Positions 34,731 to 47,320 are shown, counted from the first letter of the stretch. The stretch is 64,000 bases of DNA from Siphonodentalium dalli (GCA_032622095.1 CP136063.1:144539950-144603949), one strand, 5' to 3'. The notes: generated by a model from the letters alone, not told the origin. Translations and numbers: made by a program.

Positions 34731-34854
34731 AACCGCGAATCATTTCCTGCCAGTGGAAATTGGTCGTTGGAACAACACATCGTGTGTTAATCGGAAATGC
34801 ACTTTTTGTACAAAGAAAGTCATTGGGAATGAATACCATGTTATTTTTGAATGC
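34731..34854. repeat. 124-bp target-site duplication, right copy
   Basis: Identical by eye to 32748-32871. Confidence 0.92.
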
Positions 34855-35170
34855 GAGTTTTTTGCCCGCGAAACACACCTTTATTTACCAAAATCATATG
34901 TCAGAAATCACAATGAAAAGAAATTCAAAATTCTGTTAGCTAATAGTAAGACACATATTATGAGAAAGTTATGTAAGTTTATCAGACTTATTAATGAAAC
35001 TGCAAACTGCTCTCCTGGATAACTTACTCATTGCACGCCGCATCACTTTCTTTCCTATTTCAAAATTATTGTTGCGTACTGACCGTTATAGTGATAATTC
35101 CAGATATTCTAATGTATATAACACTTATGTATGTACAATCACTACAATGGTGAATGAATAAAGACTTCTT
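34855..35170 (+). pseudogene. LINE ORF2 terminus, resumed after insertion
   Basis: The knuckle Cys is followed by EFFARETHLYLPKSYVRNHN, then KKFKILLANSKTHIMRKLCK and a stop at 35020. This is the natural end of the host LINE protein. A 3' UTR of about 140 bp follows. Confidence 0.8.
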
Positions 35171-36063
35171 CTATAGGTACTTCAAATATGTTCATCTGAG
35201 GCAAACATGCATACGGCCATTGACATACGTACATATTCCGCCAATATATAATGTATGTAATATACTATTATGGCCACTTCATCATGGCGCTTCTGGCGCG
35301 CGCCGAATGTGACAAAACATGTCACATTAGTTGCGGGCCGAAAGCAACAAAATGTCGCATATTTTGTCGCTTGTGTCGCTTTCGGTTCACACAAAAGCAT
35401 GCGACATTTCCCACTCTGTAGTACATATATAACATATAGGTTTCACAGCAATAGGCATGTATATACAAGTAGTCATACATGGCTGCATACATTAAACATG
35501 AACACATTGTGAATGACAAAATGTGACATCCTCTTGTCAACAGAATAAACTATTTGCAAATATCATCTTTCCCTCTGAGCCATTTTGCACTAGTCACTGG
35601 TTACTGAAACCTTTTAATTTTGTTTTGGATGGTAGACCACACATGTGCAGTGAATGTTATAGACCGAAGATGAAATCCCTATATACATAATGCATACAGG
35701 GTATCTTATATTCACTCAGTAATATTTCAATGTTGGCAATAAGATGGGAAGCTGTGGGAACTGTTTTATGATCTTGATTCCGATCATTCTACACTGCCAT
35801 TCCACTGTTTTTGTATTACTATGATGGAATATGCTAAATAATAATTTCTTGGAAGAACGAGGCTGATATAATGTTGTTTCATATTATTCTGATTTAATTA
35901 CAAAGTAGACCCCGTAAAAAAAAGAAACTGGCACGGACTAGGGTGAGAAGGAGGTGGGGTGTTGTGTGGTTAGGGAGGGGATTCATTTTCTGTCCTGTGT
36001 CTGAAATTGTTTTCAGGAAACCACCCTGGGACACTAAGAAATATTTAATTTTAGAATAGTTAA
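35171..36063. other. spacer, no recognised gene
   Basis: No supported coding feature. The 35290-35410 stretch has several short GTCGC/ACATGTCACA inverted words. Confidence 0.35.
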
Positions 36064-37720
36064 ATGCAACAAGCCATGTATAAACTATTGGAGAAAGTGA
36101 TGCTACTCCGAATGGAAACTCTTGCACCAGATCTCATAAAGGTACACCCTCTTCAAAACGGCTTCCAGAAAGGAGTCAGTTGTATGAATTCATCGTTCGT
36201 TAGTAAAACTATACAATCGGGGATTTCGTAGTAAAATATGGCACTTATTTAGATCTTTCTTATCAGATATTAAGTGTAAAGTCCGCTACAATAATCACTT
36301 ATCCAGGGTCATTGACATGCAACAAGGCACGCGACAGGGATAATTCTCTCTCCTCTATTTCATATGATCTTCATTGATGATCTATTGTACGAATTGGAAA
36401 CATCTCAGTATAGAATGTGTCTGAACTCCATTAGTTGCGCATGTACTACCCAGGCCGACGATATGACATTATTGTCGTTGACCGGACCAGGACTACACTC
36501 ACTACAGGCATTGTGTAATATATGCACAGAATTCTCAAACATGTTGAGGTTCATATACAACCCTGATAAGTGTAAAGTAGTCATATTTAATGAATCGGAA
36601 TCCTCATTTAATCATAGGACGCGGAAACAGTGGTACCTAGGTAACAAAACAGTACTAGAGGAATATAGTATTCAACACCTAGGCATCCCCCTTCATAGAA
36701 ATAATCACATAACCGACTTCACTGATCACATCAGTCACAAAATCCGTTCAGTGTACCTCATGATGAGCAACGCGGTGATGTATGCTGGAGGCATAACCCC
36801 TCTTAGCTCAACAACTATATATGAGTCAGTAGTATTGCCAACTAGTCTATATGGATCAGAACTCGTGTGTTCATTATCTACGGCCAATGAACTCAAACTG
36901 GAAAGGACCTCAAGGCTTCCCGGTCTGTGCCAGAACAGACGTGGTATTAGGTCTCATCGGAACAGGCACAATTATCTCTATAATTGAAAAACGCCAACTT
37001 ACCTTCTTTGGCAACCTTTGCAACACCCGCGAGGACAAATATTCGAAACATATATTCCGGTCCACGTTAAATGACCACTTTACACTCGGGTCGAATCTTG
37101 ATGAGTCATCATTTATATACCATATTTCTCAAGTTCTAACCAAATATGATTTTCAGGATTAGTGTCGTGTCTATGCACAAGAGGGCACGTTCCCGACAAA
37201 GGAGACATGAAAAAGCCTAGTAAAAGCAAATGTCAAAATCACACAGGAACGTGACTGGAGATTCAGAATGGAACATGACATACAGCTCATGCCATTTGCG
37301 GCATGTTATGCAACCCGCAAAGTCTCGCCACTTTGGCATATATGTCGTTCTTTCCAGAAACTGAAGCACGAGTCTGCCACAATCGCAATTCTCATAACGC
37401 AATCTCTGATATGGGATTCGGGAATGTGTCCATTGTGCAACACAACTTTCAATACCACAGTTTAACATGTCATACTTAACTGTACAAATAACAACCTGAC
37501 CGTAATAAGGAATGACACGTGGTATTGCATCCTTAGTTACTTCGGAATAGACTGCTTCTTTGCTATCGATGACTTGTCTAGTGACAAACAGTTGTTGGTT
37601 TTTCTAGCATGCGTGCCTGATGCCGTCAATCGCCACATAGAATCTGATATTGAATTTATCACTTTCCTAATCAGAATGGCGTTCCTATTATGGACAACAT
37701 ACATGGAAATGGTAGAGTAA
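36064..37720 (+). pseudogene. LINE RT and C-terminal region, catalytic box altered
   Basis: RT blocks: NGFQKGVSCMNSS, IDMQQGTRQG (motif B) and SLISCACTTQADDMTLLSL-type motif C, where Tyr of YADD reads Gln-Ala-Asp-Asp (about 36451-36462). Then FIYNPDKCKVVIFNESESSF, IQHLGIPLHRNNHITDF, VVLPTSLYGSELVCSL, TDVVLGLIGTGTIISIIEKR and a late Cys motif CPLCNTTFNTTV. Frame breaks occur near 36210, 36345, 36915, 37160 and 37463. The 36364-36987 frame is the longest open part. Non-functional. Confidence 0.82.
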
Positions 37721-38220
37721 CGACATGTCTACATGTTCAAATGCAGTCTGGCACAATTTCAGTCTCCAACTTTATCTGGATAGCGAATGTCAAAATTGCA
37801 ACTTGCGGAATAATACTACACCAAACGTTTTATATAGTAATGACGTCGTCAGACGACGTGACCCCCCATGCGAATCACGTCCATAAAACGGTTTACTGAT
37901 ATGGGGACACACCTGTGTTGGGAATGACACACCCATCGCACACACCCTATAGTGCACGCAAATGATCATGTCCGCAGTAAACACGAATCTGCCCGATAGC
38001 TTATATATTTTTATTTTTATTATACACATATAGGCATACGTAGAAGCACCTTATAGTCTGGGTCTTGGATCCCAAAATACTGTGTGTCGTCCTTAATTCT
38101 TATATTTATATCTATCGTATCGTATAACTTTTATTTTGATATCTATGCAGCCATATATGTATTGTGATTTCTAATGTATTTGTATGTGTTACTTGCTCTC
38201 CGGTATTGGAGGAAATAAAG

Positions 38221-38221
<1 letters not shown>

Positions 38222-38252
<31 letters not shown>
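38222..38252. repeat. (TA)n tail of LINE
   Basis: Alternating TA tract directly after the LINE 3' hairpin. Confidence 0.85.
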
Positions 38253-38255
<3 letters not shown>

Positions 38256-38464
38256 GACGCATATTACTAGTTATATTGTAAGCTTTTGTAAGCGATTTCA
38301 TTTGTGTACACAAGAAAAATGAGGTGGCAAGATTATCCACGGGGCACTGCACTGAATGTGACATACTTCAAAGACGAACTTGAATTCTATTTACAAGATA
38401 GTTTTTCAAAAGTGTGTATGCATTCCTAGCTATTCCGAGCATTTTGGAGCTTTAACAAAAAGAC

Positions 38465-38695
38465 ATCTCAGTTATTTTCCACCCAATGATGATATAATGC
38501 TATGGTAAATGTCCATGAGTTGAAAAGCGTACTACGATTTGATGTAAATCCAGATTGTAATAATTTGTAAATACGGTAACAATTAAGATCCCGGAGTAAC
38601 GAAACGGGTCGGTAATTAGAAGGATGGCTTAAATTGTGACGCACTTTTTGTAAATAAGACAAACATCTGTCCGTTTCCATTCAGTGGGTGAACGA
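38465..38695 (-). pseudogene. small LINE RT fragment
   Basis: The minus-strand peptide includes HPSNYRPVSLLRDLNC and LLQSGFTSNRSTLFNSWTF. These are the finger motifs of non-LTR reverse transcriptases (NYRPISLL... and QSGFTPNRST), with a deletion between them. No more of the element is recognisable. Confidence 0.65.
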
Positions 38696-38929
38696 ATGTT
38701 CCTTAATATATCAAACCATTTCCATGGTATGGAATTGGTTCTTATAGGGGTAACGCACTGTTTTGTACTCGGGTGCTGATGCCGTAATGTCCACTGTCTT
38801 TCGATGTCTTCGTGCCTATCAAATGTTTATAAGTTGTTTATATAAAATGATACAGTTTCGTTCGGCAAGACATTTAGTACTGTTCGTTGCTTCCGAATCT
38901 CTAAACGTTTTTTCTAAGTAAATGTGATT

Positions 38930-40055
38930 AGAGTAATTCTACCGTAGTAATTCTACCAGAGTAAAAAGTTTACCTCGATATTAGGGTAAAGTTACCAATG
39001 TAGTACCGAGGTGCGCTTTCAGAAGCTTTAACATTCTGTTAACTTTTGAGAGACACCGGGTACAATTGTTTTCCACTGATTAACGAACAAATTATGATTG
39101 TATTATCACAAATGAGACAGAAAACACCTCAGCTGAGAAATGTAATATTGTGAAATAGAGTTATCGCTCATATCCGTGTACTATTACCATGGTAAAACCA
39201 GGTAAACCATGGTTACATGGCTCTACTCTGGTAAAATATGGTAAAGTCAGATAGACAATGGTATACTATGGTAAAATCCACATAAAGTCCATGTAAAAAT
39301 GACATACCCTTGTAAATTACAAGTAAAGGCATGATGTACCCCACTTACATTATACTCTCGTAAATCCTGCTTATTACCATTACATACACAACATTAACCA
39401 ACATGGGAGCCTGTGTATACCAGCAATTTTGAGATTGGTTGGACTCCACATTGCAGAGTTGTGTCCGCTTTGGACTTAAATATATAAAAACACAACCCAC
39501 CTAAATTCTTGTCCATGGTTGAAATACGTTTTATATGATCGGTCGTGTAAGTCTAAACTGCAATAAGGACAACATACCAGACTTTAGTCTAGAAATAGGA
39601 CAAAGATTAATACTGTCATTCTCCTTGTATCATTTGTATATTATTGTATAGGATTACCTCACCTCATTCTAAATAAAAGAATATGTGTTATTAGCTGCCA
39701 CATTAATATTAATACTAGAAAATGTAGAACTCAGTTATTCTCAAAATTCTTCTCTGACAGGAACCAACCACACACAAAGCACCATGGTTGAAATGCACCA
39801 CGTTTTGAAGTAACCGACGACATTTTTTAAAGAGCGCTTTTTTCTTCGAAGAAATACTTGGAATTTACAAGGGTATGACATTTTACATTGGTTTTTACAT
39901 GGATTTTACCAGATGATAGTATATCATTGTAAACCTGACATTACCAGAGTAGAGCCTGGTAAACCATGATGAGAGTATATCATTGTAAACCTGACATTAC
40001 CAGAGTAGAACCTGGTAAACCATGGTTTACCGGGTTTTTACCAGAGTGTTTTTAT
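38930..40055. repeat. palindromic TACCATGGTA / ACCAGAGTA repeat region
   Basis: Repeated words such as TACCATGGTAAAACC, ACCAGAGTAGA and GGTAAACCATGG occur throughout. A ~53-bp direct duplication is seen at about 39917-39969 and 39970-40022 (GTATATCATTGTAAACCTGA...). The outer parts (TTCTACCAGAGTAAAAAG near 38955 and TTTTTACCAGAGTGTTTTTA near 40035) may be element ends, but the boundaries were not resolved. Confidence 0.65.
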
Positions 40056-40600
40056 AAGGGTCGTGGCGTTGATTACTGTCTGAACCCAAAACAAAACACA
40101 ATTTGTCACTTAAACGACTTGTTTTCAAGACTATATAGAGTAAGTGACCCCGGACTTACCCCATACCCATATCATATGGATGATGTTAGAGCTATATGGT
40201 GTAAACAAAACCAATTCCGAACATTTCGGGCATCATTATGGGAAGGGGTGCTGTACGGATTTGGGGATACAAATATCTTCCAAATACATGTATATTGACA
40301 TCACAATTGTTTGAATACATTTACTTATTTATATATAAAACTGTACTCTCAACTATGATGAAATTGATTCTGTTGCTACGTATGAATTTCGCACACGGCA
40401 ATGTTGACGACGATAAATCTGCCGAGTCATGACCATCAAGGGTGGAACATATTTTTTATATTCCAGAGATATCAGCAGTATAATTATATACACAGTATAT
40501 TTTACAAAATGTGTACAGGAGCGAACGAAACTGAGCATATAAGTCTCTACCGACTGGGGAGAGGGGGCATTTCAACAGGATACTCTTATTATCAAAATCA

Positions 40601-40606
40601 TTTATT
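40601..40606 (-). promoter_or_regulatory. candidate polyadenylation signal of the ZP-like gene
   Basis: AATAAA on the minus strand, about 535 bp downstream of the stop codon at 41142. It is the first good match seen and is consistent with the 3' UTR end, but such hexamers are common in AT-rich DNA. Confidence 0.35.
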
Positions 40607-40756
40607 ATTTCATGTTTAGCGCACGAATCATGTATTTGAGCAATTAATTTGGCCTTCATTTATGACATCTTTAAGAGATCTAAGTTGGTATGGTCGGTCT
40701 TGCAGAGCTGTCTATTATGTCTTGGTCTTTCCATTGACACTTTTCGCACAATGAGC

Positions 40757-41096
40757 AACTACTGATAAGAATTACGAATATGATAGAACGTCACCAGAAT
40801 TTGTGTTCTTTCTATAGTTGTGGTTTTGCCATACCCGTAGTCACCATTACGGTTTCGAGAAGCTATGTATGGGCACGCCAGCTTGTCATGCAACCATTGA
40901 GCCTACCCATGGCTATGACCTGATAGCAACATAATTAAGGACAACAACCACGTCACCTTACCACGACTGGCAAAACGTTTGATCGGCACTATCTGTTTCA
41001 CAAACGGACGCGTATAGTCGTCATTTCTGCGAAAAGGTTTTCGGACCGTCCGAAAAATACGACTACATTTAGCTATCCATAATTCTTATCAGTAGT
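40757..41096. mobile_element. ~340-bp inverted-repeat element in the 3' UTR
   Basis: Left end AACTACTGATAAGAATTA (40757-40774) and right end TAATTCTTATCAGTAGT (41080-41096) are inverted copies. It has no coding capacity. It probably lies in the transcribed 3' UTR of the gene ending at 41142. Confidence 0.6.
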
Positions 41097-41141
41097 AGTT
41101 CATTATGACAAAGGTTCCAGTGTTCGAAATTAAGAACAAAC

Positions 41142-41362
41142 TCATGCACGTTTCACAGATATGGTTGATGCAGTATCCACTGATCCGACATCAATGTCTT
41201 TGGATAACTCATGTCTGGCCTTCTCTCGTCGCGTGAACAGGACGACACACAATGACGTAACAACAATAAGCAGTCCACAAAGAACGATAAACAGGATCAT
41301 GTAGGTCTGTTCCATTGTGCAGTCTGGCTTTTCAGAAACGGTTTTCATAACGAAGAAGTTGT
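41142..41362 (-). CDS. terminal exon of a ZP-like single-pass membrane protein
   Basis: A strong minus-strand acceptor (TTGTTTCTTCATTTTAG, AG at 41364-41363) opens a phase-1 exon encoding (G)AC-NFFVMKTVSEKPDCTMEQ, a ~23-residue hydrophobic helix (YMILFIV...CVVLF), a basic stop-transfer segment (TRREKARHE) and a short cytoplasmic tail ending ASTISVKRA and TGA at 41142. This is the C-terminus of a type I membrane protein. Phase 1 matches the donor at 58837, so the two exons can be joined across a 17.5 kb intron. In ZP-domain proteins a furin site, short stalk, membrane helix and short tail occur in this order. A different membrane-protein gene is the alternative. Confidence 0.72.
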
Positions 41363-41502
41363 CTAAAATGAAGAAACAATAAGGTGTTTGCTGAAACATC
41401 TCAACGAATGCGTAGCAATATTATCAGGCGCATGTTTAACCATTTCTTGACTTTTTACCAAGCGTTTAGTTGTGTGGAACCTGGTTTACATCTTTTAGTG
41501 TT

Positions 41503-41543
41503 CATTGGGTGATCACACTTGCAGCAAGCGTGATCACCCAATG
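41503..41543. repeat. perfectly paired small hairpin
   Basis: CATTGGGTGATCACACTTGC and GCAAGCGTGATCACCCAATG are inverted copies with one mismatch and a one-base gap. The hairpin lies about 140 bp inside the intron, close to the acceptor. Confidence 0.85.
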
Positions 41544-42114
41544 CACATCGGTGTCTTATAATAGTACGTTAACAAGACATTCGATACTGAGAATCCTTTA
41601 GCCTTCCAAAATCAAATATAAAATCACGTGCAGTTCGCATTAACTCGTATCGCGGTGTAGATTTAATACCCATTGTAAACATAAATTGTTAAATTATGAG
41701 AAAAGCGAGCTGGTGGTTGGACAATACAGCCACGGACAGTTCGTAAATTTGTGATTGACACATAATTGAGTCAAGGGATCTGTGGGAAAAATCGCGAACA
41801 TATCGATAGACAAAGATCCTACTCTTTTATATATATATATAGATCATATACGTTAGAAATGAAGACATTCGTCTAATTTCCTCCCAAAACGTTGAGCCGA
41901 GCTCCTAAAGTTTCGAAACATCAGTTAGTCTTTTTGGGGCTTGTATAATAATTTACGGAATGACGTAGGGGGCTAAACGATATCTGCCAGAGTGTCTGGG
42001 TCGATAAAATAATAATGAATGATATTCTGAACATGACGGATTTAGCTTCGTTGGGAAGGTTATGCGCTTTCTATCCATATTATTACTCAGGGGGTTAAGG
42101 TTCCCTAATGTGAT

Positions 42115-44835
42115 GGTGTTGTTGTTATTGCTGCTGTTGTTGTTGTTGTGGTTGTTTTTGTTGTCGATGATGATGATGATGATGATGACGACGACGCCGA
42201 TGATGACGACGGCGATTATGATGATGATGATGATGATGAACATGATAGCGGTGATGGTGATGATGATGGTGTTGATAATACATTATTACGATTATGATAA
42301 TGATGATTATGATTATGATGATGAGGTTGGATATTGTCATTGATGATGATGATGATGAAATGATGATGATGATGATAATGATGATGATCATTATGGTGGT
42401 GGTAGTGATGGTGTTGAGAAAATGTGGTCAATGATGATTATGACGGTGGCGATGATGATGATACTGGTGCTGGGGGTGATAGTGACGATGAGCACATATG
42501 GATGATGATGGTGGTGGTTGTGATGATGGAGCTGATGGCGATGGTGATTGAGATGATGAGGGTGGTGGTTGTGATGATGATGCCAATGGCGATGATGACT
42601 GAGATGATGCTGATGATGGTTGTGATTATGCTTCTGATGGCGATGATGATTGAGATGATGAGGGTGGTGGTTGTGATTTATGCTTCTGATGTCGATGATG
42701 ATGGAGATGATGAGGGTGATGGTTGTGACGATGATGCTGATAGCGATGATGATTGATATGATGAGGGTGGTGGTTGTGATGATGATGCTAATGGCGATGA
42801 TGACTGAGATGATGCTGATGATGGTTGTGATTATGCTTCTGATGGCGACGATGATTGAGACGATGAGGGTGGTGGTTGTGATTTATGCTTCTGATGGCGA
42901 TGATGATGGAGATGATGCGGGTGATGGTAGTGATGATGATGCTAATGGCGATGATGACTGAGATGATGAGGGTGGTGTTTGTGATGATGATGCTGATGGC
43001 GATGATGACTGAGATGGTGAGGGTGGTGGTTGTGATGATGATGCTGATGGCGACAATGATTGAGATGTTGAGGGCGGTGGTTGTGATGATGATGCTGATG
43101 GCGACGATGATTGAGATGATGAGGGTGATGGTAGTGATGGTGATGCTAATGGCGATGATGACTGAGATGATGAGGGTGGTGGTTGTGTTGATGATGCTGA
43201 TGGCGACGATGATTGAGATGATGAGGGCGGTGGTTGTGATGATGATGCTGGTGGCGAAGATGATTGAGACGATGAGGGTGGTAGTTGTGCAGACGCTTCT
43301 GATGGCGATGATGATGTAGATGATGAGGGTGATGGTAGTGATGGTGATGCTAATGGCGATGATGACTGAGACGATGAGGGTGGTGGTTGTGATTTATGCT
43401 TCTGATGGCGATGATGATGGAGGTGATGCGGGTGATGGTAGTGATGATGATGCTAATGGCGATGATGACTGAGATGATGAGGGTGCTGTTTGTGATGATG
43501 ATGCTGATGGCGATGATGACTGAGATGGTGAGGGTGGTGGTTGTGATGATGATGCTGATGGCGACGATGATTGAGATGATGAGGGTGGTGTTTGTGATGA
43601 TGATGCTGATGGCGACGATGATTGAGATGATGAGGGTGGTGGTTTTGATTTATGCTTCTGATGGCGATGATGATGGAGATGATGAGGGTGATGGTAGTGA
43701 TGGTGATGCTGATGGCGATGATGACTGAGATGATGAGGGTGGTGTTTGTGATGATGATGCTGATGGCGACGATGATTGAGATGATGAGGGCGGTGGTTGT
43801 GATGATGATGCTGGTGGCGAAGATGATTGAGACGATGAGGGTGGTAGTTGTGCAGATGCTTCTGATGGCGATGATGATGGAGATGATGAGGGTGATGGTA
43901 GTGATAATGATGCTAATGGCGATGATGACTGAGATGATGAGGGTGGTGTTTGTGATGATGATGCTGATGGCGACGATGATTGAGATGATGAGGGTGGTGG
44001 TTGTGATGATGATGCTGATGGCGAAGATGATTGAGACGATGAGGGTGGTGGTTGTGAAGATGCTTCTCATGGCCATGATGATTGAGATGATGATGGTGGC
44101 GGTGGTTGTGACGATGATGATGATGGCGATGATGATAGAGATTATGAGGATAGTGGTTGTGACGATGATTTTTATGGTGATGATGATTGACATGATGTTG
44201 ATGGTGGTTGTGATGATGCTGCTGATGGCGAAGATGATTGAGACGATGAGGGTGGTGGTTGTGCAGATACTTCTGATGGCGATGATGATGGAGATGATGA
44301 GGGTGATGGTAGTGATAATGATGCTAATGGCGATGATGATAGAGATTATGAGGATAGTGGTTGTGACGATGATTTTGATGGTGATGATGATTGAGATGAT
44401 GCTGATGGTGGTTGTGATGATGATGCTGCTGATGGCGATGATGACTGAGATGATGTGGGTGTTGGTTGTGACGATGCTGATGGCGATGATGATGGAGATG
44501 ATGAGGGTGGTGGTTCCGACGATGAGGCTGATGACGATGATGATTGAGATGATGAGATGGTGGTTGAGACGGTGATGCTGATTGCGATGATGATGATGAG
44601 GGCGGTGGAAGTTCTGACGATGATGCTAATGGCGAAGATGTTTGAGATGATGCTGATGACGATGGCGACTGAGATGATGATGATGGTAGTTGTGACGATG
44701 ATGCTGATGGCGATGGTGATGGAAATTATGAGTGTGGTGGTTGTGATGATGCTTCTGATGGCGATGATGATTGAGATGATGAGGGTGGTGGTTGTGTTGA
44801 TGCTTCTGATGGCGATGATGATTGAGAACATGAGG
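42115..44835. repeat. GATGG megasatellite, left block
   Basis: It starts with degenerate GTT and GAT triplet runs (42115-42470) and becomes a minisatellite with a unit of about 48 bp: GATGATGCTGATGGCGATGA followed by TGATTGAGATGATGAG and GGTGGTGGTTGT. The unit length is a multiple of three, so long frames stay open on both strands. The block ends where the hAT-like element was inserted. Confidence 0.95.
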
Positions 44836-46024
44836 CAGGGTTGGGGCGATTACATGCCAATGTAATCGATTACGATTACAATTACTTTTGATTTACATGA
44901 TTACTATTACGATTACTGATTACATTTTTTCCAATGTAATCGATTACGATTACAATTACTTTAGTAAATGTAATCGATTACTTTATGATTAAATCTGATT
45001 ACAATTGTTAGTTTCCAACCATTTTGATCGCATATGAATAAATAATGAAATAATTCAAATTAACATATCAAATTTGATTGAATAAAGACATCACTGCATA
45101 ACATGGAAACAAGAAACGACTGAAACAATAGAAAGATGCGAGCAATAAAATAAACATATAAACTGTTTTACATTTACATGTATTGGAAAGGTTTCATCAT
45201 GAAGTTATGCACCAAATTATTGGGAATACATTATGTTTTATGTGTATTTATTTATGTAAATATATTTTAATATATTTTTAATTTTCTTACATGCATTCAA
45301 ACTAACGCATACTATTTATGAAAATATCACCAGAAACAATTATAAATTATTTGCATGTTCTGTTAGATTCAATACCCAACACAATGAAGATAACACTAAG
45401 ATTTATTTGATGATCATCCATTGTTAATCCTGATGAGGATTAAATTAGGCTTCACCCCATGAGTGCAGTAAATGACAAACCAGCTAATTAGGTCTACCGA
45501 TTTACATCACGCCTGCTTTGTTCAGTTAATTAGCCCTATTGTACCAGTGTGACTCTACAGCCATTGTCTACAAAAGTCCCAATTCAATTTAATCATAATT
45601 GAAGTTGGCTAGCCTATTTATTCATATTATAACATTTCATTGTCTGTATCACAAGTTTATTGCCATTCATGTTGTATTCAACAATTGTGTGTTGTTATCT
45701 GTGTCCACTGCCAGAATGTACATACACACTGTACCACTAAGATAACACATGGCAAAATTGTACTAACTTTCTAATATGTTGTTTGTATCTTTGCACACTC
45801 AACAGTATGAGTATCCAATAGCCATCCATATGGATATTTTTGTAAAAGTAATCAAAAAGTAATCAAAATGTAATCATGATTACAGGTACATTTGAAAGTA
45901 ATCGATTACGATTACGATTACTTGTAATAAAGAAATGTCATGATTACTGATTACAGACGATTACTCCAAATTTTGTAATCGATTACTTTGACTACGATTA
46001 CTGATTACGATTACCCCAACCCTG
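44836..46024. mobile_element. 1.19-kb non-autonomous hAT-like element
   Basis: Perfect terminal inverted repeats CAGGGTTGGGG ... CCCCAACCCTG, subterminal copies of GTAATCGATTAC in both halves, and a perfect 8-bp target duplication ACATGAGG (44828-44835 and 46025-46032). The interior is AT-rich with no transposase frame. Terminal sequence and TSD length fit the hAT superfamily; it would need a transposase in trans. Confidence 0.92.
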
Positions 46025-47320
46025 ACATGAGGGTGGTGGTTGTGATGAAGCTTCTGATGGCGATGATAATGGGGATAATGACGGTGGTGGTTGTGATGAT
46101 GCTGATGGCGACGATGATGGCGATGATGAGGGTGGTGGTTGTAACGATGATGCTGATGGCGATGATGATTAAGGTGATGAGGGTGGTGTTTGTGATGATG
46201 CTTTTGATGGCGATGATGATTGAGATGGTGACGATGGTGGTTGTGACGATGATGATGGCGATGATGATTGAGATGGTGACGATGGTGGTTGTGACGATGA
46301 TGATGGCGATGATGATTGAGATGATGAGGGTCGTGGTTGTGTTGATGCTTTTGATGGCGATGATGATTGAGAACATGAGGGTGGTGGTTGTGACGATGAT
46401 GCTGATGGTGGTAATGATTGAGAACATGAGGGTGGTGGTCACGACGATGATGCTGATGGCGATGATGATTGAGATGATGAGGGAGGTGGTTGTGACGATG
46501 ATGCTGATGGCGATGAAGATTGAGATGATGCTGATGGTGGTTGTGAGGAAGCTGGTGGCGACGATGGTAGAGATGATGAGGGTGGTGTTTGTAATGATGC
46601 TTCTGATAGCGATGATGATTGAGATGATGATGGTGGTGGTTGTTTTGATGCTTCTGATGGCGATAATGATGGAGATGATGAGGGTGGTGGTTGTGATGAT
46701 GCTTCTGATGGCGATAATGATGGAGATGATGAGGGTGGTGGTTGTGATGATGCTTCTGATGGCGATAATGATGGAGATGATGAGGGTGGTGGTCACGACG
46801 ATGATGCTTATGGCGATGATTGAGATGATGAGGGTGGTGTTTGTAATGATACTTCTGATGGTTATGATGATTGAAATGATGAGGGTGGTGGTTGTGATGA
46901 AGCTTCTGATGGCAATGGTGATTAAGATGATGAGGGTGGTGGTTGTTGTGATGATGCTTCTGATGGCGATGATGATTGAGATGATGAGGGTGGTGGTGAT
47001 GATGATGCTGATGGCGATGATGGTTGAGATGATGAGGGTGGTAGTTGCGATGATGATGCTGATGGCGATGATTGAGATGGTGAGGGTGGTGGTTGTGATG
47101 ATGCTTCAGATGGCGATGATAATTGAAATGATGAGGTGGTGGTTGTGTTAATGATTCTGATGGCGATGGTGATTGAGAACATGAGGATGGTGGTTGTGAT
47201 GATGCTTCTGATGGCGACGATGATTGAGCACATGAGATTGGTGGTTGTGATGATCATGCTGATGGCGATGATGATTGAGATGATGAGGATGGTGGTTGTG
47301 ATGATGCTTTTGATGGCGAT

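Larger units (their letters stand above)
31490..35170 (+). mobile_element. 5'-truncated LINE with RT, interrupted by another LINE
   Basis: The element enters in RT block 2 (ENQSGFRQNHSAVDNV). It keeps the palm and thumb, runs into the C-terminal knuckle, and resumes after the insert to end near AATAAAGACTTCTTCTATAG at about 35165. It is split by a second LINE (32872-34730) flanked by a perfect 124-bp duplication of its own sequence (32748-32871 and 34731-34854). Confidence 0.85.
36064..38252 (+). mobile_element. 5'-truncated LINE with RT, same family as 32872-34730
   Basis: It starts in the RT fingers/palm (YKLLEKVMLLRMETLAPDL, HPLQNGFQKGVSCMNSSF) and ends with CTCCGGTATTGGAGGAAATA and a TA-repeat tail (38222-38252). 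The C-terminal region parallels that of the family members at 21.1, 28.8 and 32.9 kb. Confidence 0.82.

Noticed and set aside
42125-44831. Poly-His, poly-Ile and poly-Met frames at the start of the satellite
   Set aside because: Simple triplet repeats (GAT/ATC) give these in every frame.
45988-47151. 387-codon open frame starting in the hAT-like element
   Set aside because: It is satellite read-through starting in the element's right end; no independent coding evidence.
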